In this document: one piece after another, positions 1 to 7,779 of the stretch
Position numbering within the stretch: the first letter of the stretch is position 1
Layout of the letters: the number at the start of each line of letters is the position of its first letter
NCBI RefSeq assembly: GCF_000478585.1
Contig: NZ_ARWI01000001.1
Location: 2,480,001 to 2,544,000 of the forward strand
Length of the DNA: 64,000 nt
Source of the DNA: Thiomicrorhabdus sp. Kp2
Lineage (GTDB): Bacteria; Pseudomonadota; Gammaproteobacteria; Thiomicrospirales; Thiomicrospiraceae
Reading direction: 5' to 3'
The notes under the pieces: model-generated
The model's database searches: none
Seen by the model: the letters and a program-made list of their open reading frames with translations, nothing else
What the model was told of the DNA's origin: nothing
Position numbers and translations under genes: made by a program

Positions 1-15
1 TCATGTTAACAAAGC

Positions 16-49
16 TTGGTGATTTTTAATAAATGGCTATAATTAGCCA
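16..49 (+). promoter_or_regulatory. Putative ppnP promoter with overlapping dyad
   Basis: A perfect -10 hexamer TATAAT lies at 38-43, with a weak -35 (TTGGTG, 16-21) 16 bp upstream. The -10 sits inside an inverted repeat, TGGCTA at 34-39 and TAGCCA at 44-49, spaced by TAAT. A dyad across the -10 is a common operator layout. The same TTAGCCA/TGGCTAA words recur upstream of the metal ABC transporter operon near 11.9 kb. Regulation by the same factor is only a guess. Confidence 0.45.
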
Positions 50-82
50 AAATTTATAAAATGATTTTTTAAAGGAAAAAGA

Positions 83-400
83 ATGTCTAAATTTGAAAAT
101 GTAACGGTATTAAAAGAAGCGTCAGTGTATTTTGACGGTAAAGTAACGAGCCGTACTGTGATTTTTGCCGATGGTTCTAAAAAAACATTGGGTATTATGA
201 TGCCTGGTGAATACGAATTTGGTACTGAATTAGCAGAAGTAATGGAAATGCAATCAGGTGATGTAGAGGTATTATTACCAGGTGAAACTGAGTGGAAAGC
301 GATTCCAAATGGTTCAAGCTTTGAAGTGCCAGCCAACTCTAAGTTTGGTATTAAAGTAAATCATATTGCTGATTATTGCTGTACTTATATTGCAGAATAA
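83..400 (+). CDS. ppnP: Pyrimidine/purine nucleoside phosphorylase PpnP
   Basis: Small single-domain cupin-fold enzyme of the PpnP (YaiE, DUF1255) family, which cleaves nucleosides with phosphate to a free base and ribose-1-phosphate in the cytosol. At 105 residues it is slightly longer than the roughly 94-residue E. coli protein. Family-typical stretches are visible: [21 protein letters not shown] in the middle, then [10 protein letters not shown] and DYCCTY near the C-terminus. The ATG is preceded by AAAGGAAAA. The gene is monocistronic and ends in a palindromic terminator shared with the convergent gene. Confidence 0.93.
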   Translation: MSKFENVTVLKEASVYFDGKVTSRTVIFADGSKKTLGIMMPGEYEFGTELAEVMEMQSGDVEVLLPGETEWKAIPNGSSFEVPANSKFGIKVNHIADYCCTYIAE

Positions 401-429
401 ATTCTAAATTATTTTAGAATTTTGTAATG

Positions 430-467
430 AAAAGCCCATTTTACCAGGCCTGGTAAAATGGGCTTTT
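430..467. terminator. Bidirectional terminator built on the 12-bp palindrome
   Basis: A perfect 38-nt palindrome lies between two convergent genes. Its centre is the 12-mer ACCAGGCCTGGT (443-454). The outer arms are AAAAGCCCATTTT and its complement, which supply a U-run for either strand. It is the longest palindromic version of the iterated repeat in this window and looks like a terminator for both flanking genes. Confidence 0.85.
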
Positions 468-474
468 TGCTAGA

Positions 475-1365
475 TTAATAAGCTTGAACACCAAATTTTA
501 AAAGTAATTTTGGAAGATGGTCATCCAAGTTTTGAACTTCATGGTCTTTCAGTTCAATTAAATTAAAACCGTACTTTTTATAGATTTCTATTTTTTTCTG
601 TTTTCTTTCTAAATATTTTGGTTGCTCTTCAAGCCCCCAATATTCAATGTAGACCTTTCCAGCGGGGATGTAAAAATCAGAATAGACATCTTCTTCTATG
701 GGGAGCTTGCGTTCATAGGCATGAACTATTTCAGCCATATAGAGCCAATTATCTATAAGCATTTCGGCTTTTGAACGCACCATGTGGCCATCAGTTGTTC
801 TGTGAGTCGCTTTAAATTTATCTCTGAATTCTTTTTTGGTTTCTTCTAGTGAACTAGGTTCTTTGTTATTACCCTTTAGTTGCTCAATAGTTTCTTTTAG
901 TGATTTATTATCAAGAATGCTTTGCGGCCAACGCACATAGGGAATACCTGAACGATAGTCCTCCGATTGTATCGCTTTCAATTTAAGACCTTGAGCCGTT
1001 GCTTGCCATCCTTTTAGGGCTTTTTTAATCCAGCCAAGCTCAGAGAGAATTTGATTGGTTTTATTAGCCGAAATTTGAAAGTGTTGACCAATTGTTTTAG
1101 ATGTTAATTGTGAATCTTGCGGGGATGTTGTTTCTTGTGCCTGTGCTGTTAAGCTTGAAAGATTTTCAGGCCAAACAATGTATTGACCAAATCGTTTGCT
1201 TTCTTGGTAACGGCCTCCTTGAGAAATACCTAAATCAGTCAATTCCCAGGAGTCATTAGACTTCTGTATCCATTGAGCTTTTTCAAGCAGGTTAAAAAGC
1301 TCTTTACTGCTTATATTTTCTTTTTTACTTAATGCAGAAGTAGAAAGATAGGCCACGGTAGTCAT
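475..1365 (-). CDS. Hypothetical protein with C-terminal PD-(D/E)XK-like nuclease domain
   Basis: A 296-residue protein not recognised as a named family. The first ~150 residues contain two repeats that look like small winged-helix modules, each beginning near a short strand and ending in a GRYQES or YRSGIPYVRWP segment. The C-terminal ~110 residues resemble a restriction-endonuclease fold: SKAE (E201) in a helix, D230 in YSDFYIP, then E241 in a hydrophobic strand (VYIEYWG), followed by a Lys-rich helix and a LIEL strand. The usual E-x-K lysine is replaced by Trp, so activity would depend on a nearby Lys. DNA binding or repair is plausible; function is unknown. It converges on ppnP and is transcribed alone. 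Confidence 0.6.
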   Translation of the reverse strand: MTTVAYLSTSALSKKENISSKELFNLLEKAQWIQKSNDSWELTDLGISQGGRYQESKRFGQYIVWPENLSSLTAQAQETTSPQDSQLTSKTIGQHFQISANKTNQILSELGWIKKALKGWQATAQGLKLKAIQSEDYRSGIPYVRWPQSILDNKSLKETIEQLKGNNKEPSSLEETKKEFRDKFKATHRTTDGHMVRSKAEMLIDNWLYMAEIVHAYERKLPIEEDVYSDFYIPAGKVYIEYWGLEEQPKYLERKQKKIEIYKKYGFNLIELKDHEVQNLDDHLPKLLLKFGVQAY

Positions 1366-1447
1366 TGCACACCTTTGTTTTATGTAAAAATCCTTATTCT
1401 ATAAGTTTTTACAATAGTAGTCATGCTTTGAGAGGGGTTAAATTATT

Positions 1448-1588
1448 TTAATTTTGTTTCTGTTGTTGATTTTTTTTATTTTTTTGATATTTAAAAAGAA
1501 AATGCAAACCAAAATGTATCAAAATTAAGAATACAAAAAATCCTATCGCAATTTCGCCAATGTAGTGAATCCACATAATGTTTCCCAT
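1448..1588 (-). CDS. Possible small single-span membrane protein (46 aa)
   Basis: A 46-codon open frame begins with ATG (1588) and ends TAA (1448). It encodes MGNIMWIHYIGEIAIG followed by a strongly hydrophobic stretch (about residues 13-32, rich in F, I and L) and a basic, Gln-rich tail (KYQKNKKNQQQKQN). This is the arrangement expected of a single transmembrane helix with a positive cytosolic tail. No strong Shine-Dalgarno is visible. It fills the otherwise empty 324-nt gap and is divergent from the SulP gene. It could be a chance frame in AT-rich DNA. Confidence 0.4.
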   Translation of the reverse strand: MGNIMWIHYIGEIAIGFFVFLILIHFGLHFLFKYQKNKKNQQQKQN

Positions 1589-1652
1589 ATCTGTTTTAAC
1601 GATTAAGTTCGCCAACTAAGGCTTTGAATATCCGACAATTGTACTGTGTTTT

Positions 1653-1661
1653 TGTTAGAAT
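1653..1661 (+). promoter_or_regulatory. Extended -10 promoter candidate for the SulP gene
   Basis: TGTTAGAAT matches an extended -10 (TGn plus TAGAAT, five of six consensus bases) 28 nt upstream of the SulP start codon. The -35 region around 1632-1638 is poor (CGACAA), as is common with extended -10 promoters. A GGAG Shine-Dalgarno follows at 1681. Confidence 0.45.
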
Positions 1662-1689
1662 TTGCACACATTAAATTTTAGGAGTTTTT

Positions 1690-3276
1690 ATGAGTCATCC
1701 AAGCCAGCCATTTCATTGGCAAACCTATAAAAATGACACCCTATCAGGCATTACTGTAGCGCTTGCATTAGTACCTGAAGCGGTGGCTTTTGCTTTTGTA
1801 GCGGGCGTTCACCCGCTAGTTGGTCTTTATGCCGCTATTATTGTGGGCATGATTACGGCTGTATTTGGTGGTCGTCCTGGGATGATTACGGCAGCAGCGG
1901 GTTCTCTTGCCGTGGTAATGATGCACCTGGTAATGGAACATGGTGCGTCCTTTTTGTTCTTAGCGGTGATTATGATGGGTCTCTTTCAAATATTCATAGG
2001 GCTTATGAAATGGGGGCGGTTTATTCGAATGGTGCCCAGCTCGGTTATGCTCGGGTTTGTAAATGGCCTAGCCTTAATTATTTTAATCGCCCAGTTTACA
2101 CAGTTTAAAGACTCCTCTGGCGCTTGGCTAACGGGTGATAGTCTAAATATCATGTTGATGATTATTGCGGCGACTTTAGCGATTATCTATCTACTTCCTA
2201 AGATTACTAAAGCGGTGCCATCGGCTTTAGCAGCCATAGTATTAGTCTCATTAGCGGTGATTTTCTTTGATATTAATGCGATTACGGTTGGCGATAAAGC
2301 ATCGGTTTCAGGGACATTAGAATCATTGATTTATGGCGATGGCGTTGAGGGTGGTTTTCAAGGTTTAAGCTGGTTTACCACGTTACCTGAAGGCTTTTGG
2401 TCTTTAGAAACGCTATGGATTGTTTTACCCTATGCGGTGATTTTAACGATTATCGGTTCGGTTGAATCTTTATTAACAATGACATTGATTGATGACATTA
2501 CTGAAACTCGCGGTAAAGCCAATAAAGAGTGTATCGCTTTAGGTGCGGCAAACTGTACAGCAGGTTCGTTTGGTACGATGGGCGGGTGTGCTTTGATTGG
2601 TCAATCCATGATTAACGTGAATTCTGGTGGAACAGGACGTTGGTCTGGTATTTCTGCCGCATTGGGTTTATTAGTGATTGTGTTAGTCGCATCGTCTTGG
2701 ATTGAGATGGTGCCAATTGGCGCGCTTGTTGGTTTGATGTTCTTTGTGGTGATTGCTACCTTTAACTGGGCGAGCTGGAATATTATGCGTGGCATGACTA
2801 AGGCGGATGCGTTTGTGATGGTGATGGTAACGGTATTAACCGTGATGTTTGATTTAGCCGTAGCCGTTATTGCAGGTATCATTGTGGCGGCTTTAGTGTT
2901 TGCTTGGGAGCATGCTCAGCGTATTATGTTGCAAGAAACGACTGAAGAGATTAATGGTAAGTTGGTTAAAACTTATAAAGTTCAAGGGCCATTGTTCTTT
3001 GCATCGGCACAAAATTTTACCGATATGTTTGACCCTAAAAATGACCCTGATTGTGTAAGAATCGATTTTATGCACTCAAGAGTGTATGACCATACAGGGA
3101 TTGAAGCGATTAATGGATTAACTAAAAAGTATTTAGCAGCAGGTAAGACGTTAACACTTCAGCATCTAAGTCCTGAATGTCAGGTTTTATTAGATGATGC
3201 CAAAGAGTTGATTGAGGTGAATGTGTCTGAAGATCCTCATTACCATGTATCAACAAGTGGTAAGCCACAGAGTTAA
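1690..3276 (+). CDS. SulP/SLC26-family inorganic anion transporter
   Basis: A 528-residue inner-membrane protein with about 10-14 hydrophobic segments across residues 15-415 and a C-terminal STAS domain (about 430-520). The N-terminal SulP signature is clear: DTLSGITVALALVPEAVAFA followed by GLYAAIIVG. SulP proteins move sulfate, bicarbonate or other anions, usually with Na+ or H+. In marine sulfur-oxidising autotrophs some homologues take part in dissolved inorganic carbon uptake. The substrate cannot be read from sequence, so bicarbonate is only a context-based suggestion. The gene is monocistronic, with its own promoter candidate and a strong terminator. Confidence 0.88.
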   Translation: MSHPSQPFHWQTYKNDTLSGITVALALVPEAVAFAFVAGVHPLVGLYAAIIVGMITAVFGGRPGMITAAAGSLAVVMMHLVMEHGASFLFLAVIMMGLFQIFIGLMKWGRFIRMVPSSVMLGFVNGLALIILIAQFTQFKDSSGAWLTGDSLNIMLMIIAATLAIIYLLPKITKAVPSALAAIVLVSLAVIFFDINAITVGDKASVSGTLESLIYGDGVEGGFQGLSWFTTLPEGFWSLETLWIVLPYAVILTIIGSVESLLTMTLIDDITETRGKANKECIALGAANCTAGSFGTMGGCALIGQSMINVNSGGTGRWSGISAALGLLVIVLVASSWIEMVPIGALVGLMFFVVIATFNWASWNIMRGMTKADAFVMVMVTVLTVMFDLAVAVIAGIIVAALVFAWEHAQRIMLQETTEEINGKLVKTYKVQGPLFFASAQNFTDMFDPKNDPDCVRIDFMHSRVYDHTGIEAINGLTKKYLAAGKTLTLQHLSPECQVLLDDAKELIEVNVSEDPHYHVSTSGKPQS

Positions 3277-3301
3277 TCTTTGTATTCTTAATATATAATT
3301 T

Positions 3302-3326
3302 AAAGCACCTAAGGGTGCTTTTTTTT
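3302..3326 (+). terminator. Rho-independent terminator after SulP gene
   Basis: Stem AAAGCACC (3302-3309) pairs with GGTGCTTT (3314-3321) around a 4-nt loop and runs into eight T residues. It lies 25 nt after the stop codon. Confidence 0.9.
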
Positions 3327-3487
3327 GGTTCTTGAAGGTTGGTTTTATATTGGGATTTGGGCTTTTAAAAAAAACTTATTGGTATTTATTAGGGTTTAAT
3401 GAGAAGATTAAAAGGCTGTTTTTAAGCTTTGTAGCCAATTAACTGAATTAGTTTTGGGTGTAAAAAAATCATTTAGGTGTTTAGTTC

Positions 3488-5236
3488 GTGCGAAATAGAA
3501 AAAAACTTATCCAGTTAATCGCTTTTGTTCCTGTTCTTGTTATTCCAGCTATCGTTTTCTTTGTTGGTACTTTAATTGTGAGTGTAGAAAAAGATCTCTA
3601 TGAACGTTCATACTCACAAATTGAACAAGATTTTTTAGAAACAGAAAAGTCTCGTATCCAATCTAAAGTCAAAAATATGGTTGATTTAGTCAGTTATCAA
3701 CAATCTATTATTAATCAAAAACTGCATAATAGAATCCAACGTAGGGTTGATGATGCCTATCGTATTGGCATTACCTTATACGATCACTATGTGGATAAGT
3801 TGCCAGAAGCTGAACTAAAAGAACTCATTACTGAGGCTTTACGACCTTTAGTATGGAATGGGGGGGAAAGTTTTATTTGGATTTTGGATTTTAATGGAAA
3901 TTTTCAACTCGCTCCAAGTTACCTTAAACACCTAGAAGGTAGCTCAATTATTGATTTTGAGGATGCAACTGGCCGTAAGGTAATTCGTGAAGAGATTGCA
4001 ATTACCAAAACTCAAGGTCACGGTTTTCTTTGGGATACTTTTACTAAACCAGGTGAGTCGATTGATCAACAGTTCAAGCAGCTAGCCTATGTGAAAAAAT
4101 TTGGTATTTATGATTGGTATTTAGGCTCTGCTGAATATCTGGATACGGCAACCAAAAACACCAATACCTATTTGCTTGAGGCAATTAATCAAGTAGGAAA
4201 AGGAGAAACGGATTACTTTTTTGTAGTGGACGCTGAAGGCAGGTTGCTCTTAAATTATGCAAGGCCAGACATTGTTGGAAAAAATGTCACGAAAGCGGAT
4301 AATTTGGAGTTAAAAGAGCTGTACAAAAAAATACTTAAAACTACTCAAAATGAAGAGGGTGGTTTTCTCTCTTATGAGTGGCTTAACCCCAGAACTGGGC
4401 TGCGTGATAATAAGCTTACTTTTGTGAAAATGGTGCCCCAAAGTGGTTGGGTAATTGGGAGCGGTTTTTACCCTAAGTCTTTAGAAAATAATTACACGGT
4501 TCAAGAGCAACGATTAACAAACCAGTATGAACAAAAAATACGTCATTTAAATAAATTAACGGGTTTAACGGTTTTAGTGGCTCTACTGATTTCAGGTTTT
4601 ATATCGTTACTTTTCTATCGAGTTCTCTCTCAATACCAGCAAGATTTAGTTGAAGCAAATAATGAATTAAAAGATTTAAATATTGAACTGGAAAATAAGG
4701 TTTTGGCTAGAACGAAAGAGTTAGGCAAAGCCAATCATGAGTTAGAAAATTTAGCGACGACCGATAGCTTGACACAGATTGCGAATCGTTATGGGTTAAT
4801 GAAACGACTTGATGGTGAGATTAATCGATCACAGCGTTTTAATGAGACATTTTCTGTCGTTATGCTGGATGTTGATTTCTTTAAAAAAGTGAATGATCAG
4901 TATGGGCATGATGTAGGGGATTATGTGCTACAAGAGCTATCATTACTCATCAGTGAAGAACTTAGGGTGGTCGATTTATTTGGTCGTTTTGGGGGAGAAG
5001 AGTTTTTGGTTATTATGCCGAGCACGTTACTAGATGAAGCCTTTAATAGTGCGGAAAGAATTAGAAAAAAAATAGAGAAATATGATTTCAAACATAAGGG
5101 AAAAATCACCATTAGCCTAGGGGTTGCTCAATATAGTACTAACCAAAAAGTGCATGATTTAATTAAAAATGTGGATGTTGCTTTGTATCAAGCTAAGAAT
5201 TTAGGTAGGAATCAAACGTGCAAAGTCTTAAATTAG
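3488..5236 (+). CDS. Membrane diguanylate cyclase with Cache-type sensor
   Basis: A 582-residue protein with a GTG start. TM1 spans about residues 7-31, a periplasmic double-Cache-like sensor about 35-340 (two GW/FIWILD...LGSAEY-type PAS-like halves), TM2 about 355-378, a short coiled coil follows, then a GGDEF domain about 421-580. The active site is GGEEF (502-506). An upstream RVVD (493-496) lies exactly five residues before it and fits the inhibitory I-site RxxD. It should make c-di-GMP from two GTP in response to an extracytoplasmic small molecule. The next gene, 50 nt downstream on the same strand, is a c-di-GMP receptor candidate, so the two probably form one signalling unit. Confidence 0.9.
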   Translation: MRNRKKLIQLIAFVPVLVIPAIVFFVGTLIVSVEKDLYERSYSQIEQDFLETEKSRIQSKVKNMVDLVSYQQSIINQKLHNRIQRRVDDAYRIGITLYDHYVDKLPEAELKELITEALRPLVWNGGESFIWILDFNGNFQLAPSYLKHLEGSSIIDFEDATGRKVIREEIAITKTQGHGFLWDTFTKPGESIDQQFKQLAYVKKFGIYDWYLGSAEYLDTATKNTNTYLLEAINQVGKGETDYFFVVDAEGRLLLNYARPDIVGKNVTKADNLELKELYKKILKTTQNEEGGFLSYEWLNPRTGLRDNKLTFVKMVPQSGWVIGSGFYPKSLENNYTVQEQRLTNQYEQKIRHLNKLTGLTVLVALLISGFISLLFYRVLSQYQQDLVEANNELKDLNIELENKVLARTKELGKANHELENLATTDSLTQIANRYGLMKRLDGEINRSQRFNETFSVVMLDVDFFKKVNDQYGHDVGDYVLQELSLLISEELRVVDLFGRFGGEEFLVIMPSTLLDEAFNSAERIRKKIEKYDFKHKGKITISLGVAQYSTNQKVHDLIKNVDVALYQAKNLGRNQTCKVLN

Positions 5237-5286
5237 TAGTGGCGACTTTTTATTTTGTGGCTTTTCATTTTCGTTAGGACAAAACA

Positions 5287-6201
5287 GTGAGTAGTGATAA
5301 ACGATCATTTTTTCGATTTGATGTTACCTTGCCATATTATCTTGAAGCTATGAATGAAGACGGGATTTGTTTTCATATTAACCGAGCTACATTCATACAG
5401 CAAGGCGATGAGAAGCAAATTCAATCCATTAAGACCTCTATAGATTTTCTCTTTCAAGATAAGCAGCATATTCAAAATGGTGGTGTGCAAATATTTAGAG
5501 GACTGAACGATAAAATTGAGTTTATGGCTTGGTTGTTAGACGCTATTTTATTAGGACGCAATGTTTTATCTACGGATGAGTTTCATGAACGTTTAAATGT
5601 AAATAAACGTTTTACTCTCCCCGAATCTAAAGGTTCATCAAAAGTTTTACCTTTACTGCAAGCCCTTTCAAAACGGCTCGATCACTATATCGATGAGCTT
5701 GTGAGTGTTATGCAGAATAGTTTGCGAAATAAGGTCTTTTTTTATCACAAAAAACCATTAGAACTATTTAATATTCTGAGTTACTTAAAAGGGCTAGAGG
5801 ACCTGGCAAAGAAACGGAATTGGTTGGCTATGGTGATAACCTCATTGGTCTCACTATTGAATGTTTATGAAGCGCGTCTTGTTAGAGTCAAAACGGCTTA
5901 TCAGTCGATTTCTGATACAGAAAACTGGGATGAAGAAAGTGTTAATTTAGGTGCAGGAGGGTTTGCAATTTATAGTGCAGAGCCATTTGCAATCAACCAA
6001 AAATTCTGTGCGTTGTTTAAAGTGGATAACGAGTTTGTTTTTGGTCAGGCAAGTTGTGTAAATGTAAGTCAAGAGGCCTGTTTTAATGGTAAACACCGAG
6101 TGGCGTTTAAGTTTGAAGACATTACGGCAGAAGACAGTGCGCATATTGTTCGCTACCTTATGACAAAAGAGCTTGAATTTCATCAAATGCAACCAAAATG
6201 A
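5287..6201 (+). CDS. PilZ-type c-di-GMP receptor candidate with split domain
   Basis: A 304-residue protein with a GTG start. The N-terminus carries a PilZ-like RxxxR motif (R6-SFF-R10) leading into a beta strand. The second PilZ motif, normally (D/N)xSxxG about 25 residues later, appears only at N220 as NLGAGG, with Ser replaced by Gly, followed by the usual beta-barrel remainder up to about residue 290. Between them lies a ~170-residue mostly helical insertion. Some tetramer-forming PilZ proteins carry helical insertions, so this may be of that type. Its position right after a diguanylate cyclase supports a c-di-GMP role. Binding is uncertain because the second motif is degenerate. Confidence 0.65.
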   Translation: MSSDKRSFFRFDVTLPYYLEAMNEDGICFHINRATFIQQGDEKQIQSIKTSIDFLFQDKQHIQNGGVQIFRGLNDKIEFMAWLLDAILLGRNVLSTDEFHERLNVNKRFTLPESKGSSKVLPLLQALSKRLDHYIDELVSVMQNSLRNKVFFYHKKPLELFNILSYLKGLEDLAKKRNWLAMVITSLVSLLNVYEARLVRVKTAYQSISDTENWDEESVNLGAGGFAIYSAEPFAINQKFCALFKVDNEFVFGQASCVNVSQEACFNGKHRVAFKFEDITAEDSAHIVRYLMTKELEFHQMQPK

Positions 6202-6235
6202 GTTGTGCTGTAGAATAGCGCGATTCATTTACTAA

Positions 6236-6252
6236 ATTCAGATAATCTGAAT
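6236..6252. promoter_or_regulatory. 17-bp inverted repeat upstream of the BFD-like gene
   Basis: ATTCAGA and TCTGAAT form perfect 7-bp arms around TAA. It lies about 140 nt upstream of the BFD-like gene in a 187-nt gap that otherwise holds only a GATAGCGAAACTCGC-type short dyad near 6278-6294. It could be an operator; no regulator is assigned. Confidence 0.3.
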
Positions 6253-6388
6253 AAAACGAGCCACCTACATCCAAAGACTTTTAGGGTAGCGAGTTTCGCT
6301 ATCTTGATTGGGCGTTCATTTTTTCTCGAACCTTACTCGTGTAAAAGTCTCAAGGTCAAACTGCCTAAACTAACTGTTAAATACTATT

Positions 6389-6694
6389 ATGACAAATCAA
6401 AGTTCAACTGAATTAAATACACAAGATAATGCTTTACCTCGTGAACTGACACATAATTTGTCTAGAAATGTTTGTGTCTGTTACGACGTGAGTAAAAAAG
6501 AGATTATAGAGACGATTCAACAAGGTGCTAAAACCCTTGAAGAGGTGAGCAGTAAAACCTATGCTTGCCAAGGCAGTGGCTGCTGTATTCGCCAGGTTGA
6601 GCGGTTGATTGAGTTATTGAGTCGTGAGGAAGCAAAGCTTGCGGTTCAAGAGGGTTTGGTAGAAAATCCAGTTATTACAAATAATATTGAATAA
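6389..6694 (+). CDS. BFD-like [2Fe-2S]-binding protein with unusual cysteine spacing
   Basis: A 101-residue protein with a central BFD-like (bacterioferritin-associated ferredoxin) [2Fe-2S] module. The first ligand pair is C29-V-C31, as in the family. The second pair normally reads CxxC just before I-x-Q-V. Here the segment is C60-QGSG-C65-C66-IRQV, so the CxxC spacing is lost and C60, C65 and C66 are available. BFD domains pass electrons, for example to bacterioferritin or in nitrite reductase. No bacterioferritin or nitrite reductase gene is adjacent. ATG start at 6389; the upstream sequence is AT-rich with no strong Shine-Dalgarno. Confidence 0.75.
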   Translation: MTNQSSTELNTQDNALPRELTHNLSRNVCVCYDVSKKEIIETIQQGAKTLEEVSSKTYACQGSGCCIRQVERLIELLSREEAKLAVQEGLVENPVITNNIE

Positions 6695-6711
6695 TATAAC
6701 CATTAGAACTC

Positions 6712-6723
6712 ACCAGGCCTGGT
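6712..6723. repeat. Iterated palindrome ACCAGGCCTGGT (intergenic copy)
   Basis: A perfect 12-mer between the BFD-like gene and the HAD gene. The flanks are only weakly complementary (CTC/AAT), so it is a short hairpin rather than a long one. One of 12 perfect copies in the window. Confidence 0.9.
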
Positions 6724-6748
6724 AATTAATTATGTATAGACCTGTTTT

Positions 6749-7618
6749 ATGAAACCAAATAATCCAATATCTCCACCGCCATATCTCCCTTTTTTAGAAT
6801 CTGAGTCCCCAGCAGTTGAAGGCATTCGATTGGTGGTTTCTGACTTGGATGGTACTTTACTTAACCCCCAACACAAATTAACCGCTTACACCAAATATAT
6901 GATTAAAGAGCTGGTGAAGGGTGGCGTTCAATTTATGTTGGCAACGGGTCGGCATTATCAGGATGTCTATCTGATTGCTGAACAGATTGGGGTGGATATG
7001 TGTTTGATTACTTCGAACGGCGCAAGGGTTCACAATCATCATGGAGACTTGCTTTATGAAAACCATATGCCAGCACACCTTGTTGAACGGGTTTTAGAGC
7101 TTTCTCAAGGTTTTGATATTCATCGTAATCTTTATCAACAAGATTTATGGCTAGTTGAAGAACCGCATGAAAGTTTGCTATCTATTCATGAGGAATCAGG
7201 GTTTGAGTACAAGTTGAGGGATTTCTCTCAAATTGACTTAAATCATATTGATAAGATTTATTTTACCGCCCAGCATGATGTACTTGTGGATCTAGAGCAG
7301 ACTTTAAAAACCGAATTAAGTGAACAACTGTATATTACCTTTACTTCACCTGAATATCTTGAAGTCATGAATTTAGGGGTTTCAAAAGGGCAAGCGTTAC
7401 AAATGATATTACAGGAGAGAGGTTTAAGCTCAGATCAGGTTATGGCTTTGGGCGATGGTATGAACGATAAAGAGATGTTGGCTTTGGTTGGGCATGGGGT
7501 TGTGATGGACAATGCCAGCGAGACCGTTAAATCTCTGTTTCCAGAGCTACCAACGGCAAAGTCGAATGCACAAGACGGTGTTGCAGAGTATTTACTCACG
7601 CATTTATTAACGCCTTAG
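6749..7618 (+). CDS. Cof-type HAD-IIB phosphatase
   Basis: A 289-residue HAD-superfamily hydrolase with a C2B cap. Motif I is SDLDGTLL (nucleophile D32, acid D34), motif II is near LATGR, and motif IV is GDGMNDKEML near residue 233. Members dephosphorylate sugar phosphates, pyridoxal phosphate or similar small metabolites; the substrate cannot be told here. A 25-residue Pro-rich N-terminal extension precedes the catalytic strand. It ends 80 nt before a palindromic repeat that separates it from the convergent transporter operon. Confidence 0.85.
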   Translation: MKPNNPISPPPYLPFLESESPAVEGIRLVVSDLDGTLLNPQHKLTAYTKYMIKELVKGGVQFMLATGRHYQDVYLIAEQIGVDMCLITSNGARVHNHHGDLLYENHMPAHLVERVLELSQGFDIHRNLYQQDLWLVEEPHESLLSIHEESGFEYKLRDFSQIDLNHIDKIYFTAQHDVLVDLEQTLKTELSEQLYITFTSPEYLEVMNLGVSKGQALQMILQERGLSSDQVMALGDGMNDKEMLALVGHGVVMDNASETVKSLFPELPTAKSNAQDGVAEYLLTHLLTP

Positions 7619-7697
7619 AGCTTGGTTTAGCCATTGGATTTCTGAACATGATAAGTTTTTAACTTTGCATGTTTGCATGATTTTCAACAAGTAAACC

Positions 7698-7719
7698 AAG
7701 TTACCAGGCCTGGTAACTT
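7698..7719. repeat. Iterated palindrome in a 22-bp perfect inverted repeat
   Basis: AAGTTACCAGG and its complement form a perfect 22-bp palindrome centred on the 12-mer (7703-7714). It lies between the convergent HAD gene and the metal-transporter operon, where a bidirectional terminator would be expected, but there is no T-run on either side. Confidence 0.9.
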
Positions 7720-7779
7720 AGTTGTTTTTGCTTGAATTTAGCCGATACAGACCTTTTATATCCTAAAGAGCAAAAGCGT

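Noticed and set aside
6278-6294. Short GATAGCGA/TCGCTACC dyad as a terminator for the PilZ gene
   Set aside because: No T-run and imperfect arms.
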